A stretch of DNA of 64,000 bases from Paracoccaceae bacterium (GCA_016938875.1 JAFGTV010000053.1:124001-188000), one strand, 5' to 3'; shown: positions 38,531 to 47,024, counted from the stretch's first letter. Notes: generated from the sequence alone by a model not told the origin. Program-made: numbers and translations.

Positions 38531-39133
38531 ATGAAACCGATGCGCCTTGCCCTTGCCGCCGCCCTTTGGGTGGCTGCCGTGCCCGCGGTGGCCGACACGC
38601 TCTCGTTGTCGGCGATCTCGGCTTATCTCAACAGCTTTACCACGGCGCAGGCCAAGTTCACCCAGATCAACGCCGATGGGTCGATTTCGACAGGGGCTTT
38701 GTCGATCAAGCGGCCGGGCCGGGCGCGGTTCGAATACGACCCGCCCAATCAGGCGCTGGTGATCGCCGGGGGCGGACAGTTGGCCATTTTCGACCCCAAG
38801 TCGAACCAGCCGCCCGAGCAATATCCGCTGAACAAGACACCGCTCAACATCATCCTGGAACGCGATGTCGATCTGGATCGTGCGCAGATGGTGGTGGGCC
38901 ACGACGGCGATGAAACCTCGACCCGGGTTATCGCCCAGGATCCCGAGCATCCCGAATATGGCACGATCGCCCTGATCTTTACCGCCGATCCGGTCGAGCT
39001 GCGCCAATGGGTCATCACCGATGAGGCCGGCAATGCCACCACGGTGATCCTGGGCGACATGCAGTCCGGCGTGTCGCTGTCGGCACGGATGTTCAACATC
39101 GTTCAGGAAACCGCCGAACGGATCGGCGAATAA
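38531..39133 (+). CDS. lolA: Outer-membrane lipoprotein carrier protein LolA
   Basis: Periplasmic chaperone that ferries lipoproteins to the outer membrane. The 200-residue precursor has a signal peptide (MKPMRLALAAALWVAAVPAVA, cleavage near 21), then ISAYLNSFTTAQAKFTQINADGSISTGALSIKRPGRARFEYDPP, a LolA hallmark, and NLVLGDMQSGVSLSA-like strands. No lolB is visible, as is usual in alphaproteobacteria. Convergent with the SLT gene 3 bases away. Confidence 0.92.
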   Translation: MKPMRLALAAALWVAAVPAVADTLSLSAISAYLNSFTTAQAKFTQINADGSISTGALSIKRPGRARFEYDPPNQALVIAGGGQLAIFDPKSNQPPEQYPLNKTPLNIILERDVDLDRAQMVVGHDGDETSTRVIAQDPEHPEYGTIALIFTADPVELRQWVITDEAGNATTVILGDMQSGVSLSARMFNIVQETAERIGE

Positions 39134-39136
39134 TCC

Positions 39137-39718
39137 CTAGCGCCGCCGACAGGACTGCAACTGTTGGCGATAGATCTGTGCCCTGCCGCCGACGCGGTCG
39201 GCCACGGCCATCAGCCAGGTCTTGCCGCGATAGGTGCCGCGGGCATAGCCCGTCTGCCCCTCGTGATAGGCCAGGTATTGGCTGCGCGCATCGTCCAGCG
39301 GAATGCCCAGCTTTTCGCGCGACTGGTTCATGTACCACCCCATGAAATCGGTGGCGTCGCGGATGTCGTCGCGCCGGGCGTTGCGATTTCCGGTCTGGCT
39401 GCGGTAATTGTCCCAGGTGCCGTCAATCGCCTGGGCATAGCCATAGGCCGAGCTTTGCCGCCCCATCGGGATGATCCCCAGCACATAGCGGTGCGGGGTG
39501 CGGGCATCGCCGACGAATTTGCTTTCCTGGTGGATCACGGCCATCTGCACGTGCACCGGTACGCCCCAGCGTCGTTCGGCCTGTTCCATGGCGCGAATGT
39601 ATTTCGGGCGCTCGCGGGCAATTCCGCAGGCGTCGTCCAGGTTACGCGGCGCTGAATAGTTTCCACCGCCACAGCCCGCCAACACGACCAAAGCCGCCAC
39701 GAGAAGGTATCTGCTCAT
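39137..39718 (-). CDS. SLT-type lytic transglycosylase lipoprotein
   Basis: A 193-residue lipoprotein: lipobox LAGC with Cys16, then an SLT-like domain with the catalytic Glu65 in AVIHQESKF, YGYAQAIDGTWDNYR near 92-106 and YLAYHEGQTGY near 148-158. It cleaves peptidoglycan between MurNAc and GlcNAc. Its short length indicates a single-domain enzyme without binding modules. Start ATG at 39718; the apparent open frame runs far upstream on the same strand but is a spurious extension. Confidence 0.88.
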   Translation of the reverse strand: MSRYLLVAALVVLAGCGGGNYSAPRNLDDACGIARERPKYIRAMEQAERRWGVPVHVQMAVIHQESKFVGDARTPHRYVLGIIPMGRQSSAYGYAQAIDGTWDNYRSQTGNRNARRDDIRDATDFMGWYMNQSREKLGIPLDDARSQYLAYHEGQTGYARGTYRGKTWLMAVADRVGGRAQIYRQQLQSCRRR

Positions 39719-39801
39719 CTGCCCCTCGGTTTTTCTTGCTTTTTTGTCTTTGTGCCAAGTTAGGCGAAAACGGCCCGCGGTAAAATGACAAAGCCGCCAG
39801 C

Positions 39802-40683
39802 TCAGATAAGAAATGCGAGAGTGACGGGCAAAGCGGCCACGGACATCAGGGTGGACACGACCACCAAACCGGCAACGGCCTCGGCGTCGGCACCGTATTT
39901 TTCGGCCAGCAGATAGGATGTCACCGCCACCGGCGTCGACACCTGCAAGACCAGCACCGCGAACGCGACGGGCGGCAAATCGAACCACAGCCCGACCCCG
40001 ACCGCGGCGGCAACGCACAGGACCAGCTTGACCGCCGAAAGCCAGATCGCCCGTGGCAAGTGCCCCGGATGCAGCCGTGCGATCGCCACGCCCAGCGTGA
40101 TCAGCATCAACGGGATCGCCATCTGGCCGATCAGGTCCAGCGTATTGGTCAGAAACGGCGGGGTCTGCCAGCCGCGCCACAGGAACACACCGCCCAGCAG
40201 GGTGGCGGCGACCAATGGTTCCTTGATGACCTTCAGGGGCGATCCGCCGCCCGAAACCAGCCAGACCCCCACCGTAAAGGAATAGATCGCCATCACCGCG
40301 AAAACGACCACGGCATAGCCCAGACCCTCTTGGCCAAAGGCAAACAGCGCCAGCGGCAGCCCCATATTGCCAGTATTGCCAAAGATGATCGGGGCGAGGT
40401 AGGTCCGCCGCTCCAGCCGGGCCAGCGCGATCACCGCGAAACACAGCACCGTCACGATCCCATAGGCCGCAACCGCCGCCAGCGACAGCGCGGTCAGCGC
40501 CTGCGGGTCGATGTCGGTCTTCATCAGCGCGGTAAAGATCAGGCACGGCACCGACAGGGTCATCGCCAGTTGGGTAACGAACTGCACCCGGTATTCATTG
40601 CCCAGTTTTACCCAGGCAAATCCAACGCCCGCCAACAGAAAGACCGGCGCGACAATCTCAAGCACTGTCAGAACAAGGTTCAC
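39802..40683 (-). CDS. AEC-family transporter (auxin-efflux carrier type)
   Basis: A 293-residue membrane protein with about ten hydrophobic segments, two five-helix halves as in AEC/BASS folds (LVLTVLEIVAPVFLLAGVGFAWVKLG at the start; SAVKLVLCVAAAVGVGL and AVLVLQVSTPVAVTSYLLAEKYGAD near the end). Members export organic acids or other anions; substrate unknown. The start codon is GTG at 40683. It is the sole gene between the SLT lipoprotein and divergent hspQ. Confidence 0.88.
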   Translation of the reverse strand: MNLVLTVLEIVAPVFLLAGVGFAWVKLGNEYRVQFVTQLAMTLSVPCLIFTALMKTDIDPQALTALSLAAVAAYGIVTVLCFAVIALARLERRTYLAPIIFGNTGNMGLPLALFAFGQEGLGYAVVVFAVMAIYSFTVGVWLVSGGGSPLKVIKEPLVAATLLGGVFLWRGWQTPPFLTNTLDLIGQMAIPLMLITLGVAIARLHPGHLPRAIWLSAVKLVLCVAAAVGVGLWFDLPPVAFAVLVLQVSTPVAVTSYLLAEKYGADAEAVAGLVVVSTLMSVAALPVTLAFLI

Positions 40684-40768
40684 AGACTGTTTCCCGGAAA
40701 TGTGCCCTGGCGCATGGACTCACGGCCCCTTGCGGGCATAGTAATGGGGCGTGGGGGTTTTCAATAGC

Positions 40769-41095
40769 ATGCTTAAGACGCAGGCAAAATATCATCTGGG
40801 ACAGGTCGTCCGCCACCGAAAGCATCCCTTTCGGGGGGTGGTCTTTGACGTGGATGCGATGTTTTCCAACACCGAGGATTGGTATGACGCCATCCCCGAA
40901 GAGAGCCGCCCGTCGCGCGATCAGCCGTTCTATCACCTGCTGGCCGAGAACGACCAAAGCTATTACGTCGCCTATGTGTCGGAACAGAACCTGTTGCCCG
41001 ACGACACCGGGGAACCGGTGGACCACCCCGATCTGCCGGATCTCTTCGGCGATTTCGAGGACGGTCTTTACCCGCTGCAATTCCAGCTGAACTAG
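40769..41095 (+). CDS. hspQ: Heat-shock protein HspQ
   Basis: A 108-residue HspQ (YccV-like) protein: MLKTQAKYHLGQVVRHRKHPFRGVVFDVDAMFSNTEDWYDAIPEESRPSRDQPFYHLLAEN with YVAYVSEQNLLPDDTGEPVDHP. In enterobacteria HspQ binds hemimethylated oriC DNA and adapts substrates to Lon. The ATG at 40769 is used; an in-frame GTG upstream is less likely. It converges with the gamma-glutamyltransferase gene, 12 bases apart. Confidence 0.9.
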   Translation: MLKTQAKYHLGQVVRHRKHPFRGVVFDVDAMFSNTEDWYDAIPEESRPSRDQPFYHLLAENDQSYYVAYVSEQNLLPDDTGEPVDHPDLPDLFGDFEDGLYPLQFQLN

Positions 41096-41107
41096 GCCCG
41101 CGCCGGG

Positions 41108-42688
41108 TCAATACCCCAGCGCGCAGCCATCCTTGCGCGGGTCGGACGCGCCCTGCAAAACCCCCGTCTCCTCGTCTATCAGGATCGCCTGGGCGCCCCC
41201 GATGGGACCGGCGGGAATCACCACGTCATGGCCCATCGCGGCCAGTTCGGCGCGCACGGCGTCGCTATAGCCGCGCTCGACCTGCATCTTGCCCGCGTCG
41301 GTGAAGCTGCGCGGCGCGTCGATGGCCTGCTGCGGGTGCATCCCGTAATCGACGATATTGGTCAGAACGCGGGCATGGCCGTTGGGTTGATAGGCGCCGC
41401 CCATCACACCAAAGGGCATGATCACCTTTCCGTCCTTTTTCAGCATTGCGGGGATGATCGTATGCATCGGACGCTTGCCGCCCGCGGCCTCGTTCACGTG
41501 CCCCTCGGCCAGGGTAAAGCCCGCGCCGCGGTTCTGGAAATTGATCCCGAACCGGTCCGAGGCCAGCCCCGAGCCAAAGCTGTGGAAGATCGAGTAGATC
41601 AGCGACACGGCCATGCGGTCCTTATCGACGACCGTGATGTAAATCGTTTCCTTGTGGACGGATTCCGACAGCGCGGCGGGGCTGTCCATGGCGCGGGCGG
41701 GGTCGATCAGCGCGGCCAGCTTCGCGGCCGTTTCGGGGGCCAGCATATGATCCAGCCGGGTCATGTGGGCGGGATCGGCCACAAAGCGGTTGCGCGCGTC
41801 ATAGGCCAGTTTCGCGGCCTCGGCCTCGAGATGGGCGCGCGCGGCGCCCAGTGGATCCATGTTGGGCAGGTCAAAATGCGACAGGATATTCGCCATCAGG
41901 ATCGCGGTCGCGCCTTGGCCGTTGGGCGGATGCTCGCACAGCTCGATCCCCTTGTAGGTGCCGCTGACCGGGTCGCCGTAATCACATGCGGTGGCGGCGA
42001 AATCGTCCAGCGTGTGGCTGCCGCCCAAGGCGCGCAGCGAGGATACCATGTCCTCGGCCACCTCGCCCTCATAGAACCCGGCGCGGCCATCCATCGCGAT
42101 GCGGCGCAGCACCTCGGCCTGTTTCGGGGCGCGAAAGAGTTGGCCGGGCGTTGGCGCCTTGGCGTTCAAAAGATAGAACTCCCGCGCCGCGCCTTGCAGG
42201 TGATCGACCGACTGTGCCCAATCGAACGCGGTGCGCGGGGCGACCGGCACGCCGGTTTCGGCATAGTGGATCGCGGGCGCGAGGCTGGCCTTGAGCCCGG
42301 CGCGGCCCCAGTCGCGCGACAGCCGGCAAAAGGCGTCGATCGCGCCGGGCACGGTCACCGCGTCCGCGGTGTTGGTGGGCATGGCGTCCAGCCCGCGTGC
42401 GCGCAGATCGGCGGCGTTCAGCCCCGCGGGTGCCCGGCCAGATCCGTTCAGCGCCACGATCCGGTCCTCGCCCGCCGGTTTCACCAGCACAAAGCAATCC
42501 CCGCCAATGCCGGTCATTTGCGGCTCGCAGATCCCCAACAGCACCGCGCCGGCGATGGCGGCGTCTACGGCGTTTCCGCCCGCCTCGAGCATCTGGACCG
42601 CGACCTTGGCGGCCAGCGGGTGCGAGGTCGCGCAGATCCCGTTGGTTGCGAAAACGGCCGACCGGCCTGGCAGTTGAAAATCGCGCAT
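41108..42688 (-). CDS. Gamma-glutamyltransferase family protein, no signal peptide
   Basis: A 526-residue Ntn-hydrolase that would self-cleave before a Thr nucleophile. The nucleophile is best placed at Thr348 in SVHKETIYITVVDKD, which aligns with Thr391 of E. coli GGT, and the C-terminal GGAYQPNGHARVLTNIVDYGMHPQQAIDAPR block matches. The N-terminus has GNAVDAAIAGAVLLGICEPQMTGIGGDCFVL but no signal peptide, so this is a cytoplasmic member related to YwrD-like enzymes or glutaryl/cephalosporin acylases rather than periplasmic GGT. GGAGGGAACAGG precedes the ATG. Confidence 0.87.
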   Translation of the reverse strand: MRDFQLPGRSAVFATNGICATSHPLAAKVAVQMLEAGGNAVDAAIAGAVLLGICEPQMTGIGGDCFVLVKPAGEDRIVALNGSGRAPAGLNAADLRARGLDAMPTNTADAVTVPGAIDAFCRLSRDWGRAGLKASLAPAIHYAETGVPVAPRTAFDWAQSVDHLQGAAREFYLLNAKAPTPGQLFRAPKQAEVLRRIAMDGRAGFYEGEVAEDMVSSLRALGGSHTLDDFAATACDYGDPVSGTYKGIELCEHPPNGQGATAILMANILSHFDLPNMDPLGAARAHLEAEAAKLAYDARNRFVADPAHMTRLDHMLAPETAAKLAALIDPARAMDSPAALSESVHKETIYITVVDKDRMAVSLIYSIFHSFGSGLASDRFGINFQNRGAGFTLAEGHVNEAAGGKRPMHTIIPAMLKKDGKVIMPFGVMGGAYQPNGHARVLTNIVDYGMHPQQAIDAPRSFTDAGKMQVERGYSDAVRAELAAMGHDVVIPAGPIGGAQAILIDEETGVLQGASDPRKDGCALGY

Positions 42689-42769
42689 CCTGTTCCCTCC
42701 TCGGCGAAGCCGTCGGAGAGTAGGCCGCCTGCGCGACGATGCCAATGACCATGTAGGGGGGAAATATGT

Positions 42770-42815
42770 CCTCGGCGCCGCGCACTGGGTGGGGGCTGTT
42801 AACGCGGCGCCGAGG
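42770..42815. repeat. 13-bp perfect inverted repeat (large hairpin)
   Basis: CCTCGGCGCCGCG (42770-42782) and its exact complement CGCGGCGCCGAGG (42803-42815) are separated by 20 bases. Each arm contains the self-complementary CGGCGCCG. It lies in the 221-base gap upstream of the gamma-glutamyltransferase gene and downstream of the anti-sigma gene (both minus). No T run follows on either strand, so it is not a standard terminator. Confidence 0.75.
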
Positions 42816-42818
42816 GAA

Positions 42819-42860
42819 GCCTTATGCAGCTACCGGATCATAGTCGGTGCTGAATAAGGC
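42819..42860. repeat. Extended stem-loop beside the 13-bp repeat
   Basis: GCCTTAT (42819-42825) pairs with ATAAGGC (42854-42860), CAGC (42827-42830) with GCTG (42849-42852) and ACCG (42832-42835) with CGGT (42845-42848), one mismatch and one bulge in all, giving a 15-bp stem with a 9-base loop. Only 3 bases separate it from the preceding repeat. It may be part of an RNA or an operator; no function is known. The rest of the gap to 42909 holds nothing I can identify. Confidence 0.65.
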
Positions 42861-42909
42861 CGCGCTTTGAGTGGATTGTGGCCGTTTTGCGGCAACGTGG
42901 ATTTACCGC

Positions 42910-43434
42910 TTATCTTTCCCCGATGGGAACCCAAAACGTCAGCCGGTTCTCGCCGTTTTCGCGCGAATACTGGATGTCGCGTGCCATCGCGCGAATCAGG
43001 AACCAGCCAAATCCCCCTTCGGGCGCGTCGTCGGGACAGGTCTCGGGATCGTCTTGAATGTCGGGCAGGGTGCCCAGCGGCAGTGTGCCCCCCGGCATCT
43101 GCGCGCCCCGGTCACGCACGTCAATCCGCAACCGCCGATCCAGGCGGTCGATATGCAACTCGATTCGGCCTGCCGGATGTCGTTTGTAGGCATGTTCGAC
43201 GATGTTGTTCAGCACCTCGGCCAGCACGGTTTCAGCCATGCCCAGGGACTCGTCGCCGCCATTCGCCGGGGTGTGGCGCGTGCGCATCTCGGCCAAGGCG
43301 TGGCGCACGCCGAGCGGGGTGGAGGCGACGACCAGCGGGCCATCCCCCATGCCGTCCGGTTGCGCGGGGCCGTCCCGATCGGCAGGCTTCACGGCCAGAT
43401 CGCGGTCCCCCCGTTCAGGCCCGTTCGGGGTCAT
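42910..43434 (-). CDS. Anti-sigma-factor-type ATP-binding protein (RsbW-like)
   Basis: A 174-residue HATPase_c_2 protein. The N box is AETVLAEVLNNIVEHAYKR near 75-93 and the G1-like segment PEGGFGWFLIRAM near 142-154; the phosphorylation-type kinase fold is intact though lacking a long linker. Such proteins bind sigma factors or act as serine kinases on STAS antagonists. The start ATG at 43434 overlaps the stop of the STAS gene by 4 bases, so the two are translated together. No sigma factor or PP2C phosphatase gene is in the window. Confidence 0.86.
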   Translation of the reverse strand: MTPNGPERGDRDLAVKPADRDGPAQPDGMGDGPLVVASTPLGVRHALAEMRTRHTPANGGDESLGMAETVLAEVLNNIVEHAYKRHPAGRIELHIDRLDRRLRIDVRDRGAQMPGGTLPLGTLPDIQDDPETCPDDAPEGGFGWFLIRAMARDIQYSRENGENRLTFWVPIGER

Positions 43435-43775
43435 GCGACCGACTGCCGCCCTGAAAACGCGGTGCCGCAATCCTTGTGAATGGTGAAAACGCGGTCCATC
43501 CGGGTCAGGCGGAACACCTTTTCCACGTTGGGGGTCAGGTGGCACAATTCCAGTTCGCGGTCGGGGCCAAGCAGTTTCATCACCGCGACCACTGCACCCA
43601 GGCCACTGCTGTCCAGGAAATCCACATGGCGCAGATCCAGGATGACGCGCCGGGGTCCATCGGCGCTGACCTCGCGCATGCGATCCTTGAACCGGACCGC
43701 GACGGCGGAATCGATCCGGGCCTCTGCCACGGTGATGTGGATCGCGTCCTCGTGCTGTTCGGTTTGCAGGTCCAT
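43431..43775 (-). CDS. STAS-domain anti-sigma-factor antagonist
   Basis: A 114-residue SpoIIAA/RsbV-type protein. The conserved Ser target is in DFLDSSGLGAVVAV near residue 58, with VILDLRHV before it. Dephosphorylated antagonist would bind and release the partner from the anti-sigma protein encoded immediately downstream. The pair forms a partner-switching module; its output is unknown. Confidence 0.9.
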   Translation of the reverse strand: MDLQTEQHEDAIHITVAEARIDSAVAVRFKDRMREVSADGPRRVILDLRHVDFLDSSGLGAVVAVMKLLGPDRELELCHLTPNVEKVFRLTRMDRVFTIHKDCGTAFSGRQSVA

Positions 43776-43865
43776 ATGCCCTCTCCGTTCTATACCCCGA
43801 CGCCAAGGCTAGACGGCAATCGTTACCATTGGGTAATGCTGGTGCGGTAATTCCGGGAGGACGGC

Positions 43866-45038
43866 ATGAAAGAGGTAGTGATCTGCGGCGCGGCACGCAC
43901 GCCGATGGGCGGGTTTCAGGGGGTATTCGCGGGTGTCGACGCCCCGACCCTGGGCGGTGCGGCGATTCGGGCCGCCATGCAGGGCGCGGGCGTCCAGACG
44001 GTGGATGAGTTGTTGATGGGTTGCGTGCTGCCCGCGGGTCAGGGCCAGGCCCCCGCGCGCCAGGCCGGTTTCAAGGCGGGCCTGGGCGAAGAGGTGCCCG
44101 CGACCACGCTGAACAAGATGTGCGGCTCGGGCATGAAAACCGTGATGATGGCGCATGACCAGCTGGCGCTGGGCGGTGATCAGATCCTGTGCGCCGGTGG
44201 AATGGAAAGCATGACGAATGCGCCCTACCTGCTGCCCGCGATGCGCGGGGGTGCGCGGCTGGGCCATGGCCAGGTGATCGATCACATGTTCCTCGACGGG
44301 CTGGAGGATGCCTATGACAAAGGCCGCCTGATGGGCACCTTTGCCGAGGATTGCGCCGAGACGTTCCGGTTCACCCGCGAGGCGCAGGATGCCTATGCGC
44401 TGGGCTCTCTCTCCAACGCGCTTGCAGCGCAGGAAACCGGGGCCTTCGAGGGGGAGATCACCCCGGTCACGGTGACCACCCGCAAGGGCGAAACCACCGT
44501 GGCCGCGGACGAACAACCGGCCAATGCCCGCCCCGAAAAGATCCCGCAGCTCAAACCCGCCTTTCGCAAGGACGGCACGGTAACGGCGGCCAATTCCTCG
44601 TCGATCTCGGACGGGGCCGCGGCGCTGATCCTGGCCAGTCGGGACACCGCCACGACGCGCGGATTGCCGGTGCGCGCCCGGATCCTGGGTCATGCCAGCC
44701 ACGCGCAGGCGCCGGGCTGGTTCACCACCGCGCCCGTGCCCGCCGCGCAAAAGCTGTTGGCCCGGATCGGCTGGGACAAGGACGACGTCGATCTGTGGGA
44801 GGTGAACGAGGCCTTTGCCGTTGTTCCCATGGCGTTTATGCACGAGATGGACCTGCCGCGCGACCGCGTGAACGTGAACGGCGGTGCCTGCGCGCTGGGC
44901 CACCCGATCGGGGCCTCGGGGGCGCGGATCATCGTCACCTTGCTGAACGCGCTGGAAAAGCGGGGGCTGAAACGCGGGATCGCGGCGATCTGCATCGGTG
45001 GCGGCGAGGGCACCGCCATCGCGATCGAGCGGGTCTGA
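43866..45038 (+). CDS. Acetyl-CoA C-acyltransferase (thiolase)
   Basis: A 390-residue thiolase. Catalytic Cys in LNKMCGSGMKTVMMA near 88, CAGGMESMTNAPYLLP near 115, VNEAFAVVP near 315, the GGACALGHPIGASGAR block with His near 347 and Cys in AAICIGGGEGTAIAIE near 377. It condenses two acyl-CoAs or cleaves 3-ketoacyl-CoA; a biosynthetic acetoacetyl-CoA thiolase (PhaA/AtoB-like) is plausible given polyhydroxyalkanoate or mevalonate-type chemistry, but no neighbour decides it. A weak hairpin follows the stop. Confidence 0.93.
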   Translation: MKEVVICGAARTPMGGFQGVFAGVDAPTLGGAAIRAAMQGAGVQTVDELLMGCVLPAGQGQAPARQAGFKAGLGEEVPATTLNKMCGSGMKTVMMAHDQLALGGDQILCAGGMESMTNAPYLLPAMRGGARLGHGQVIDHMFLDGLEDAYDKGRLMGTFAEDCAETFRFTREAQDAYALGSLSNALAAQETGAFEGEITPVTVTTRKGETTVAADEQPANARPEKIPQLKPAFRKDGTVTAANSSSISDGAAALILASRDTATTRGLPVRARILGHASHAQAPGWFTTAPVPAAQKLLARIGWDKDDVDLWEVNEAFAVVPMAFMHEMDLPRDRVNVNGGACALGHPIGASGARIIVTLLNALEKRGLKRGIAAICIGGGEGTAIAIERV

Positions 45039-45062
45039 GCCCCCATCCCGATCAACCCGGCA

Positions 45063-45086
45063 AAGGGGGCAGGCGCGCGCCCCCTT
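45063..45086 (+). terminator. Weak terminator hairpin after the thiolase gene
   Basis: AAGGGGGC (45063-45070) pairs with GCCCCCTT (45079-45086) across an 8-base loop, 25 bases after the stop. Only TTCG follows, so termination is uncertain. Confidence 0.45.
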
Positions 45087-45111
45087 CGATCACCCAAGGG
45101 GGCCTGTCCGC

Positions 45112-45564
45112 ATGCGTATCGACTATGACGAGATGGCCAAAACCCTCGCCGCCCTGACCGAGGGGGAAACCGATCCCATCGCCCTGATGGCCACCATGGC
45201 GTGCGAATTGCACCATGCCGACGACCGCTTTGACTGGACGGGATTCTACCGCAACATGGGGGACGGTATGCTGAAGATCGGGCCCTACCAGGGCGGGCAC
45301 GGGTGTCTGAGCATCCCCTTTGCGCGCGGGGTCTGCGGCGCTGCGGCGCGCACGGGCGCGGTTCAACTGGTGGCCGATGTGCATGCCTTTGCCGACCATA
45401 TCGCCTGCGCCGCATCGACCCGGTCCGAGATCGTCTTGCCGGTCTGGTCGGGCGAGGGGGCGCTGCTGGGCGTGCTCGATATCGACAGCGATCAACCCGC
45501 GGCGTTCGATCAAGTGGATGTCGCGGGGCTGGGCGCATTGCTGACCCAGACCTTTGCGCGATGA
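45112..45564 (+). CDS. msrC: Free methionine-(R)-sulfoxide reductase (GAF fold)
   Basis: A 150-residue GAF-fold reductase that repairs free Met-R-sulfoxide. Cys65, Cys75 and Cys99 sit in GCLSIPFARGVCG and HIACAASTRSEIVLP with exactly the 10- and 24-residue spacing of E. coli C84/C94/C118. The protein is compact and cytosolic. Its stop overlaps the LysE-type gene start by 4 bases. Confidence 0.9.
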   Translation: MRIDYDEMAKTLAALTEGETDPIALMATMACELHHADDRFDWTGFYRNMGDGMLKIGPYQGGHGCLSIPFARGVCGAAARTGAVQLVADVHAFADHIACAASTRSEIVLPVWSGEGALLGVLDIDSDQPAAFDQVDVAGLGALLTQTFAR

Positions 45565-46172
45565 GCCTGGGGGGCTGGGCGGTCTTTGCCGCCTTCTGGA
45601 TCCTGTTCGTGACCACACCGGGGCCGAATGCGGTCAACTGCATCGCGACGGGGATGCGGCACGGGTTTTCCCGCGCGCTTTGGGGGGTGCTGGGCATCCT
45701 GACCCAGGCCGCGCTGTTCCTGACGTTGTCGGGGGCGGGGGTTAGCGCGCTGCTGACCGCCAGCCCGTCGGTGTTTGGCTGGGCCAAGCTGGGCGGCGCG
45801 GCCGTGCTGATCTGGCTGGGCCTGCGTGGCTGGCGCAATGCCGCCGTCGCGGTGGCGTCGCAGGCCCTGTCGGGCGGGTCGATCTATCGCCGGGCCCTGC
45901 TGATTGCCACGATCAACGCAAAGAGCGTCGCGGGCTATCTGGCGGCCTTTTCGCAATTCGTCGAACCAGAGGTGCCGATCGGCCAACAGATGTGGGTGAT
46001 CTTTCCCACCGCGCTGACCCTGACGGCCCTGTCCTATACCGGCTATACCGCGCTTGGCGCATGGCTGGGGCGGATGGCGCTGGGCGCGGTGATGAACACC
46101 CGCCTGCGCCAGGGTATGGCGCTGTGCTTTGTTCTTTATGGGATCGCGCTGGGCCTTTCGGCGCTGCCATAG
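45561..46172 (+). CDS. LysE/RhtB-family amino-acid exporter
   Basis: A 203-residue six-helix membrane protein: FVTTPGPNAVNCIATGMRHGF near 17-37 is the LysE family signature, followed by VFGWAKLGGAAVLIWLGLRGWR and a C-terminal LRQGMALCFVLYGIALGLSALP. It probably exports an amino acid such as Lys, Thr or homoserine lactone-like compounds; substrate unknown. Coupled to fRMsr by a 4-base overlap, so the two may be co-regulated. Confidence 0.9.
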   Translation: MSLGGWAVFAAFWILFVTTPGPNAVNCIATGMRHGFSRALWGVLGILTQAALFLTLSGAGVSALLTASPSVFGWAKLGGAAVLIWLGLRGWRNAAVAVASQALSGGSIYRRALLIATINAKSVAGYLAAFSQFVEPEVPIGQQMWVIFPTALTLTALSYTGYTALGAWLGRMALGAVMNTRLRQGMALCFVLYGIALGLSALP

Positions 46173-46210
46173 CTTGCGCCCATGCGCCGAACCCGCTACC
46201 GCACCCCCCC

Positions 46211-46858
46211 ATGAGCGATAGCTACGTCCCCCCCGACACCCCGCTGGAGGTCCTGCATCAGGACCACGCGATCCTGATCGCCAACAAGCCTGCCGGCCTC
46301 TTGTCCGTGCCGGGCAAGGGGGAACACCTGGCCGATTGCCTGCTGGCCCGCGTCCAGGCCGCCTTCCCCGAGGCGCTGCTGGTCCACCGGCTGGACCGCG
46401 ACACATCGGGGCTGATGGTGTTCGCGCTCTGCCGCCAGGCCCAGCGTCACCTCGGCCTGCAATTCGAAAAGCGGCAGATAAAAAAGACGTATGTCGCGCG
46501 CGTTTGGGGACTGCTGACGCCGAAAACCGGCACGGTCGACCTGCCGTTGATCGTGGACTGGCCCAACCGCCCGCGCCAGATGGTCGATCCTGTGAATGGC
46601 AAATCCGCAGTCACCGACTGGCGCGTGGTCCGGCACGAGGGCGAGACCAGCCGCGTCCGGCTTTATCCGCAAACCGGCCGCAGCCACCAGTTGCGCGTCC
46701 ACATGATGGAAATCGGCCACCCGATCCTGGGCGACCCGTTCTATGCCACGGGCCCGGCCCGCGACGCGCCCCGCCTTATGCTGCATGCAGAGGCCCTGCG
46801 CCTGCGCCACCCGGACGGCGGCAAGGGGATGAATTTCAGCGCGAAATGCCCGTTCTAG
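46211..46858 (+). CDS. rluA: RluA-family pseudouridine synthase
   Basis: A 215-residue synthase that isomerises uridine in rRNA or tRNA. Catalytic Asp62 is in HRLDRDTSGLMVF; the LIANKPAGLLSVPGKG motif precedes it, and QTGRSHQLRVHM with GHPILGDPFYA follows. Length matches RluA (dual 23S/tRNA) rather than RluC/D, and an S4 domain is absent. Convergent with the aldehyde dehydrogenase gene; 166 bases between contain only small G/C-rich hairpins. Confidence 0.88.
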   Translation: MSDSYVPPDTPLEVLHQDHAILIANKPAGLLSVPGKGEHLADCLLARVQAAFPEALLVHRLDRDTSGLMVFALCRQAQRHLGLQFEKRQIKKTYVARVWGLLTPKTGTVDLPLIVDWPNRPRQMVDPVNGKSAVTDWRVVRHEGETSRVRLYPQTGRSHQLRVHMMEIGHPILGDPFYATGPARDAPRLMLHAEALRLRHPDGGKGMNFSAKCPF

Positions 46859-47024
46859 GCCATCCCGGACCCCTGCGGACCGGATGCGTCTGCGCCGCAC
46901 GGGTAGATGAACCAACCACAAGATCAGCGGCGCGCGCTTGCCGCTTCTTCTTGGCCCAAATACCCGCGATCCGCCCCAAGGGCGCAAAAGCAATGCGCCG
47001 CAGGCGCGCCGTTTTACGGGCGGC

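Noticed and set aside
35933-39007. Minus-strand open frame opposite ftsK and lolA
   Set aside because: Composition is His/Arg/Gln-rich and unordered, and both plus-strand genes have clear motifs; it is a shadow.
42825-42902. Minus-strand stretch encoding 26 residues ending STDYDPVAA in the gap after the anti-sigma gene
   Set aside because: No start codon in frame before an upstream stop and no ribosome site; coincides with the arms of an inverted repeat.
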